Assembly (NCBI GenBank): GCA_036652815.1
Contig: JAVVVE010000011.1
Coordinates: forward strand, 1-64,000
Source of the DNA: SZUA-378 sp036652815
GTDB lineage: Bacteria; Bacillota; Clostridia; Lachnospirales; Lachnospiraceae
Direction: 5' to 3'
Length of the DNA: 64,000 nucleotides
Below the pieces are notes generated by a model. The model did not search any database and had not been told where the DNA came from. It saw only the letters and a program-made list of their open reading frames with translations. How positions within the stretch are numbered: position 1 is the first letter of the stretch; each line of letters starts with the position of its first letter. Position numbers and translations under genes: made by a program. Positions 59,172 to 64,000 of this stretch are shown one piece after another.

Positions 59172-60458
59172 ATGAGTTTACAAGTAGAAAAATTAGAGAA
59201 TAACATGGCAAAGCTTACCATTGAAGCATCCGCAGAAGAGCTGAATAAGGCGATCCAAAGTGCTTATCAGAAAAATAAAGGAAAGATCAGTCTTCCGGGA
59301 TTCCGCAAAGGAAAAGCACCTCGTGAAATGATTGAGAAGATGTATGGAAGAGAAATCTTCTATGAAGATGCTGCGAATTTAATAATTCCGGATGCATATG
59401 AGAAAGAACTGAATGACTGCGAATTAGACATTGTATCACAGCCTAAGATAGAAGTAGTACAATTGGAATCAGGTAAACCATTCATCTTTACGGCAGAAGT
59501 TGCATTAAAGCCGGAAGTAACACTCGGCAAATATAAGGGCATTAAAGTAGACAAAATCGATACCGCTGTAACAGAAGAAGAAGTTGCGGCAGAGATTGAT
59601 AAAGAGAGAGAAAGCAACTCAAGAATGATTACCATAGAAGACAGACCTGTCAAAGATGGTGATCACACAGTCATTGATTTTGAAGGATTTGTAGATGAGG
59701 TGGCTTTTGAAGGTGGAAAAGGAACAGATTATCCATTGGTAATAGGATCGGGTTCTTTTATTCCGGGATTTGAAGAACAGTTGATTGGCGCAGAAATGGG
59801 CAAAGAAGTAGAAGTGAAAGTTACTTTCCCTGAGGATTATCAAGCAGAAGAGCTAAAAGGAAAAGCGGCTATTTTTAAATGTACGGTAAAAGAAATCAAA
59901 GAAAAAGAACTGCCGGAGTTAAATGATGAATTTGCAGGAGAAGTATCAGAATTTGATACCTTAGCAGAATATCAGGCAGATGTGAAAAGCAAATTAACAG
60001 AGAAAAAAGAAGCTGATGCCAAAGGCGCAAAAGAAGATGCTGTGATTGAAGCTATTATGGAAGATGCCAAAATGGACATTCCGGCAGCTATGATAGAGAC
60101 GCAACAGAGACAACTGGTAGAAGATTTTGCACAGAGAATTACGCAACAAGGTCTTACCATGGAACAATATTTCCAATTCACGGGATTGACAGCAGAGAAG
60201 TTTATTGAACAAGCAAAACCACAAGCAGAGAAACGTATCAAATCAAGACTTGTCTTAGAAGCAGTCGTTGCAGCAGAGAAGATTGAAGCAACTGATGAAG
60301 AACTAGAGACAGAACTTGAGAGAATGGCAACAGAATATAAAATGGAAGCCGATAAAGTAAAAGAGATGATGGGCGAGAACGAGAGAAAACAAATTAAGGA
60401 AGATCTTGCAATCCAAAAGGCTGTTGAGCTTATCGTATCCTCTGCCAAAGAAAAATAA
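59172..60458 (+). CDS. tig: Trigger factor
   Basis: 428 residues. Ribosome-associated chaperone and peptidyl-prolyl isomerase. The ribosome-binding tip is LPGFRKGKAPREMIEKMYG in the N-terminal domain. The FKBP-type domain spans about 160-245 (DFEGFVDEVAFEGGKG, GSGSFIPGFEEQLIG). The C-terminal helical arms follow. GAAGGAGG precedes the ATG. It starts the usual tig-clpP-clpX-lon order. Confidence 0.95.
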   Translation: MSLQVEKLENNMAKLTIEASAEELNKAIQSAYQKNKGKISLPGFRKGKAPREMIEKMYGREIFYEDAANLIIPDAYEKELNDCELDIVSQPKIEVVQLESGKPFIFTAEVALKPEVTLGKYKGIKVDKIDTAVTEEEVAAEIDKERESNSRMITIEDRPVKDGDHTVIDFEGFVDEVAFEGGKGTDYPLVIGSGSFIPGFEEQLIGAEMGKEVEVKVTFPEDYQAEELKGKAAIFKCTVKEIKEKELPELNDEFAGEVSEFDTLAEYQADVKSKLTEKKEADAKGAKEDAVIEAIMEDAKMDIPAAMIETQQRQLVEDFAQRITQQGLTMEQYFQFTGLTAEKFIEQAKPQAEKRIKSRLVLEAVVAAEKIEATDEELETELERMATEYKMEADKVKEMMGENERKQIKEDLAIQKAVELIVSSAKEK

Positions 60459-60507
60459 GAGTTTCTAATCAGTATATTAAAAAAATCTTAATTAAACAGA
60501 CACCTTA

Positions 60508-60536
60508 TTGTCAAGATGCAGCTTGTGCGTTATGAT
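60508..60536 (+). promoter_or_regulatory. Promoter of clpP
   Basis: TTGTCA (60508-60513), a 17-bp spacer and TATGAT (60531-60536). No CtsR-type heptad repeat was seen next to it. Confidence 0.6.
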
Positions 60537-60584
60537 ACTCAACGTTACAATTGATTGATGAAAAGAGTCTTAGGAGGAATTGCA

Positions 60585-61190
60585 ATGAGTTTAGTACCTT
60601 ACGTCATAGAACAAAGCAGCAGGGGAGAGAGATCTTATGATATCTATTCCCGATTATTAAAAGACAGAATCATATTCTTAGGGGAAGAAGTGAATGATGT
60701 GACAGCCAGTTTGATTGTTGCACAATTATTATTCTTAGAGTCTGAGGATCCGGAAAAAGATATTCATCTTTATATTAACAGTCCGGGTGGTTCTGTTACG
60801 GCAGGTATGGCTATCTATGATACGATGCAATTTGTAAAATGCGATGTATCTACCAACTGTATCGGCATGGCAGCCAGCATGGGTGCATTTTTATTAGCCG
60901 GTGGAGCAAAGGGAAAGAGATGTGCATTGCCAAACGCAGAGATCATGATTCACCAGCCATCCGGTGGTTCACAGGGACAGGCAACTGAGATTGAGATTGC
61001 AGCGAAACATATCCTCCAGACCAAAGATAAGCTGAATCGTATTTTATCAGAAAACACAGGGCAACCATTAGATGTCATTGCAGCAGATACAGACAGAGAT
61101 AATTGGAAAACCGCAGAAGAAGCGAAAGCATATGGTTTGATTGACAATGTGTATACGACACGTGCCAATGCAGCAAAGGAACAAAAATAG
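60585..61190 (+). CDS. clpP: ATP-dependent Clp protease proteolytic subunit
   Basis: 201 residues from ATG 60585, set by GGAGG at 60573-60577. A TTG at 60555 is in frame but unsupported. The catalytic Ser lies in GMAASMGAFLL and the His in MIHQPSGG, with the Asp in AADTDRD. The SLVPYVIEQSSRGERSYDIYSRLL N terminus is standard. It forms the tetradecameric chamber fed by ClpX, encoded next. Confidence 0.95.
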   Translation: MSLVPYVIEQSSRGERSYDIYSRLLKDRIIFLGEEVNDVTASLIVAQLLFLESEDPEKDIHLYINSPGGSVTAGMAIYDTMQFVKCDVSTNCIGMAASMGAFLLAGGAKGKRCALPNAEIMIHQPSGGSQGQATEIEIAAKHILQTKDKLNRILSENTGQPLDVIAADTDRDNWKTAEEAKAYGLIDNVYTTRANAAKEQK

Positions 61191-61211
61191 AGTAAATGGG
61201 AGCCAAATCTA

Positions 61212-62468
61212 ATGAGCAAGAATTCTGACGACAAAGTAAGATGTTCTTTTTGTAATAAGACACAGGATCAGGTAAGAAAGTTAATCGCCGGTCCGGCAGG
61301 TATTTTTATTTGTGATGAATGTATTGATATCTGTGCGGATATTTTGGATGAAGAATTTGATGATGAGGATGTGGCTACTGCACTCCCACCTGAGATTAAT
61401 CTTCTTAAGCCACTTGAAATCAAAGAATTTCTGGATGATTATGTGATTGGACAGGAAGAAGCCAAAAAGGTATTATCCGTAGCTGTTTATAATCATTATA
61501 AGAGAGTAACAGCAGAAGAGGATGATGAGGTCGAGTTACAGAAGAGTAATATTATTATGGTTGGTCCTACAGGGTCAGGAAAGACTCTATTAGCACAGAC
61601 ATTGGCCAGAATCATTAATGTGCCATTTGCGATTGCGGATGCTACCACTCTGACGGAAGCAGGCTATGTAGGAGAAGATGTTGAGAATATCTTACTCAAG
61701 CTATTACAAGCTGCTGATTATGAAGTAGAGAGAGCACAATATGGTATTATCTATATTGATGAGATTGATAAGATTACAAAGAAAACAGAGAATATGTCCA
61801 TTACCCGTGATGTATCGGGAGAAGGCGTACAGCAGGCACTGCTTAAGATTATTGAAGGAACGATAGCTTCTGTTCCACCGCAGGGTGGTAGAAAACATCC
61901 ACAACAAGAATTAATACAGATAGATACCAGTAATGTCTTATTCATCTGTGGTGGTGCATTTGATGGACTGGATAAGATTGTGGAAGAGAGACTGGATCGT
62001 AATTCGATTGGATTTAATGCTGAGATTGTAGATAAGAATGAGCATGAGGTCAGCGAGCTGTTGAGTGCAGTCACACCACAGGATTTGGTTAAGTTTGGAT
62101 TGATTCCTGAATTCGTTGGACGTGTTCCGATCAATATTTCGTTACATGGTCTTGATAAAGAAGCGTTAAAGAGGATTATGCAAGAGCCTAAAAGTGCGCT
62201 TGTAAAACAATACCGCAAGCTCTTTGCATTTGATCATGTGGAATTAAATATCGAACCGGATGCTATCGACTTAATTGCACAGAAGGCGATGGAACGTAAA
62301 ACAGGAGCAAGAGGGTTACGTTCTATTATGGAGAGCGTTATGATGGACTTGATGTATCGCATACCTTCAGATGACTCTATAGAGAGCTGTACGATTACCA
62401 AAGGTGCGGTGGAAGGAACCAGTGAACCGCTGATTGTACATGCAGAACAATTAAGAGAAGCACAGTAA
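61212..62468 (+). CDS. clpX: ATP-dependent Clp protease ATP-binding subunit
   Basis: 418 residues. N-terminal zinc-binding domain CSFCNKTQ with CDECIDIC. AAA+ module with Walker A GPTGSGKT and Walker B IIYIDEIDK, then the sensor 2 region MERKTGARGLRS near the C terminus. It unfolds substrates and passes them to ClpP. It lies 21 bp after clpP. A terminator follows its stop. Confidence 0.96.
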   Translation: MSKNSDDKVRCSFCNKTQDQVRKLIAGPAGIFICDECIDICADILDEEFDDEDVATALPPEINLLKPLEIKEFLDDYVIGQEEAKKVLSVAVYNHYKRVTAEEDDEVELQKSNIIMVGPTGSGKTLLAQTLARIINVPFAIADATTLTEAGYVGEDVENILLKLLQAADYEVERAQYGIIYIDEIDKITKKTENMSITRDVSGEGVQQALLKIIEGTIASVPPQGGRKHPQQELIQIDTSNVLFICGGAFDGLDKIVEERLDRNSIGFNAEIVDKNEHEVSELLSAVTPQDLVKFGLIPEFVGRVPINISLHGLDKEALKRIMQEPKSALVKQYRKLFAFDHVELNIEPDAIDLIAQKAMERKTGARGLRSIMESVMMDLMYRIPSDDSIESCTITKGAVEGTSEPLIVHAEQLREAQ

Positions 62469-62482
62469 TACAGAAGAGTAGT

Positions 62483-62514
62483 AACGCCACCACTTGAATA
62501 GGGTGGCGTTTGTT
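62483..62514 (+). terminator. Rho-independent terminator after clpX
   Basis: AACGCCACC (62483-62491) pairs with GGTGGCGTT (62502-62510), followed by a short T-rich stretch. lon begins 20 bp later, so read-through is likely. Confidence 0.65.
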
Positions 62515-62533
62515 TATGATAGGAGAATAGGAT

Positions 62534-64000
62534 ATGTCAGAGGATACAACAGAGAAGATGCAGAAGTTACCTGCAGTTGCGCTGAGGGGATTGACGATTA
62601 TACCGGATACCATTATTCATTTTGATTTAAGCCGCCAGAAGTCGATTCAAGCGGTGGAACAGGCGATGATGGGAGAAGAACGTATCTTATTGATTACGCA
62701 GATTAATCCGGAAGCAGAGGATCCCGATTATGATGCACTTTATCATATTGGGACGATTGCGACGATTAAACAGATTACGAAGTTACCCAATCATATTATT
62801 AGAGTCATGGTAGAAGGACATGGAAGGGCAAGATTGTTGTCCTTGTCATTAGAAGAAACTGCATATATGGAAGCTTTGGTTGTTGCCTTGTCGCCTGTTA
62901 CAGATACGATGATGCCGATGGAAGAAGAGGCGATGATTCGAGAGACAAAAGAATTATTTATTCAGTACAGCCAATATCATCCCAAGATAGGAAAGACACT
63001 AATCCAACGCTTTGAGCAACCTATCAGTCTGGATAAATTACTGGATAGTATCACCATGAATATTCCGCTGGCCTATACCGTAAAACAAAAAATATTAGAA
63101 TGCATCGATGTAAAAGAGCGATATGAATACCTTTCGGATATCTTAGCCAATGAAATCGAGATTGCACGTTTGAGGGGGGAACTCGGCGAACAGATTAAGA
63201 ATCGAGTAGAGAAGCATCAAAAGGAATATCTGTTAAGAGAACAGTTGGGATATATTCGTGAAGAGTTAGGGGAAGACAGTACATTCTCGGACGCAGATCA
63301 GTTTGCAGAAGATTTAAAAAAATTAAAAGCAAGTAAAGAAGTCAAAGATAAAATACAAAAAGAAATTAATAGATTCAAGAATATAGGCGGCAGTAATTCA
63401 GAGAGCAGTATGGAAAGAGCTTATATAGAAACATTATTAGAGCTCCCATGGGATAAAACTTCTCGTGATAATGAAGATATTGTGAGAGCAGAAGAAATAT
63501 TGAATGCAGACCATTATGGACTGGAACAAGTCAAAGAACGAATCTTAGAATTTCTGGCAGTAAGAAGCTTGACGAAACAAGGGGAGAGTCCTATTATTTG
63601 CTTAATAGGGCCACCGGGAACCGGTAAGACAAGTATCGCCAAATCTGTAGCAAAAGCACTGAACAAACAGTATGTCAGAATCTGTCTGGGCGGTGTAAGA
63701 GATGAAGCAGAGATAAGAGGACATCGAAAAACTTATATTGGTGCTATGCCCGGTCGAATCGCAAACGGATTAAAGCATGCAGGCGTTAAGAATCCATTGA
63801 TCTTATTGGACGAGATAGATAAGGTAAGCAGCGATTATAAAGGAGATACTGCATCTGCCCTCTTGGAGGTGCTGGATTCGGAACAGAACAACAAATTTAG
63901 AGACCACTATGTTGAGATTCCGTTGGATTTATCGCAGGTGCTATTCATTGCTACTGCAAATTCAGCGTCAGATATTCCAAGACCTTTATTAGACCGTATG
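62534..64000 (+). CDS. lon: Lon protease (3' end beyond the window)
   Basis: 489 codons are present from ATG 62534 (AGGAG at 62521-62525), open to the last base. The N-terminal substrate-binding domain starts LPAVALRGLTIIPDTIIHFD. Walker A is GPPGTGKTS and Walker B LILLDEIDKV. The C-terminal protease domain with the Ser-Lys dyad lies outside the window. It is the ATP-dependent protease that removes damaged and regulatory proteins, in its usual place after clpX. Confidence 0.95.
   Translation, partial: MSEDTTEKMQKLPAVALRGLTIIPDTIIHFDLSRQKSIQAVEQAMMGEERILLITQINPEAEDPDYDALYHIGTIATIKQITKLPNHIIRVMVEGHGRARLLSLSLEETAYMEALVVALSPVTDTMMPMEEEAMIRETKELFIQYSQYHPKIGKTLIQRFEQPISLDKLLDSITMNIPLAYTVKQKILECIDVKERYEYLSDILANEIEIARLRGELGEQIKNRVEKHQKEYLLREQLGYIREELGEDSTFSDADQFAEDLKKLKASKEVKDKIQKEINRFKNIGGSNSESSMERAYIETLLELPWDKTSRDNEDIVRAEEILNADHYGLEQVKERILEFLAVRSLTKQGESPIICLIGPPGTGKTSIAKSVAKALNKQYVRICLGGVRDEAEIRGHRKTYIGAMPGRIANGLKHAGVKNPLILLDEIDKVSSDYKGDTASALLEVLDSEQNNKFRDHYVEIPLDLSQVLFIATANSASDIPRPLLDRM

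Noticed and set aside
1..64000. CRISPR array, insertion sequences or prophage genes
   Set aside because: No regularly spaced repeats, transposase or phage structural proteins were seen on either strand.

Overview
The window looks like a stretch of chromosome from a low-GC, anaerobic, spore-forming member of the Clostridia, most likely a Lachnospiraceae-type genome. Pointers are an alpha/beta-type small acid-soluble spore protein, a pyrophosphate-type phosphofructokinase, LL-diaminopimelate aminotransferase, a rubredoxin/ferredoxin/NifX-like redox cluster, a TM1266-family hydrogenase-associated regulator, strong AGGAGG ribosome binding sites and TTGACA/TATAAT promoters with 17-bp spacers. No plasmid, phage structural module, transposase or CRISPR array was seen.

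Layout. 1-263: the 3' part of tRNA-Asp, then tRNA-Val and tRNA-Leu(TAA). 244-2388: an AT-rich insert bracketed by a 22-bp copy of the tRNA-Leu 3' end. It holds a polytopic membrane protein and a doubly broken RelE/HigB-like toxin gene, but no integrase. 2426-4491: DUF134 regulator, double-rubredoxin protein, ferredoxin-type protein and NifX-like protein. 4627-11227: probable operon of a pentameric ligand-gated ion channel-like protein, HisC, DUF368 (PopT-type) lipid carrier, methyltransferase, Hsp33 and NadE. 11248-15536: two small membrane proteins, GuaB and a MATE transporter. 15614-15695: tRNA-Leu(TAG). 16361-25803: a signalling operon of REC/GGDEF/EAL/REC/GGDEF protein, two hybrid histidine kinases and an Hpt protein. 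25816-28753 (minus): MgtA-type Mg2+ ATPase behind a long leader with a proline-rich 32-codon ORF. 28910-32452: exosporium-type small protein, alpha-amylase, membrane protein, DUF2974 hydrolase. 32508-40269: siroheme-dependent reductase followed by hemA-hemC-cobA/hemD-hemB-hemL and a reduced precorrin-2 dehydrogenase. 40266-41442: Na+/Ca2+ exchanger-family gene behind a yybP-ykoY-like riboswitch. 41504-46221: PPi-phosphofructokinase, LacI regulator, glycogen phosphorylase. 46304-49030: FMN-bind-like protein, DapF, DapL. 49330-55071: maltodextrin ABC importer genes, 4-alpha-glucanotransferase, LacI regulator. 55098-58493: antiporter, CYTH, DJ-1, SASP, ECF S component. 58534-58984: TM1266 regulator behind an unassigned leader RNA ending in an intrinsic terminator. 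59172-64000: tig, clpP, clpX, lon (cut by the window end).

How it fits together. GlgP, MalQ, the maltodextrin importer and the cytoplasmic-type amylase form an alpha-glucan utilisation set. Two LacI proteins have nearby operator candidates that share an AACGTT core. The importer lacks an ATPase gene here and probably borrows a shared MsmX-type subunit. The tetrapyrrole cluster runs from glutamyl-tRNA to precorrin-2/sirohydrochlorin and sits beside a sirohaem enzyme, so sirohaem (and perhaps corrinoid) rather than haem is its likely output. Tig-ClpP-ClpX-Lon is a protein folding and degradation block.

The most notable observations are: an MgtL-like leader peptide for a clostridial mgtA; a divergent pentameric ligand-gated channel homologue with an extra N-terminal membrane helix; a promoter/leader RNA/terminator unit ahead of the TM1266-ECF genes that I cannot assign to a known class; a terminator-controlled Mn2+-type riboswitch; and an integrase-less tRNA-Leu insertion. 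All family calls rest on reading the sequence. No database search was possible.
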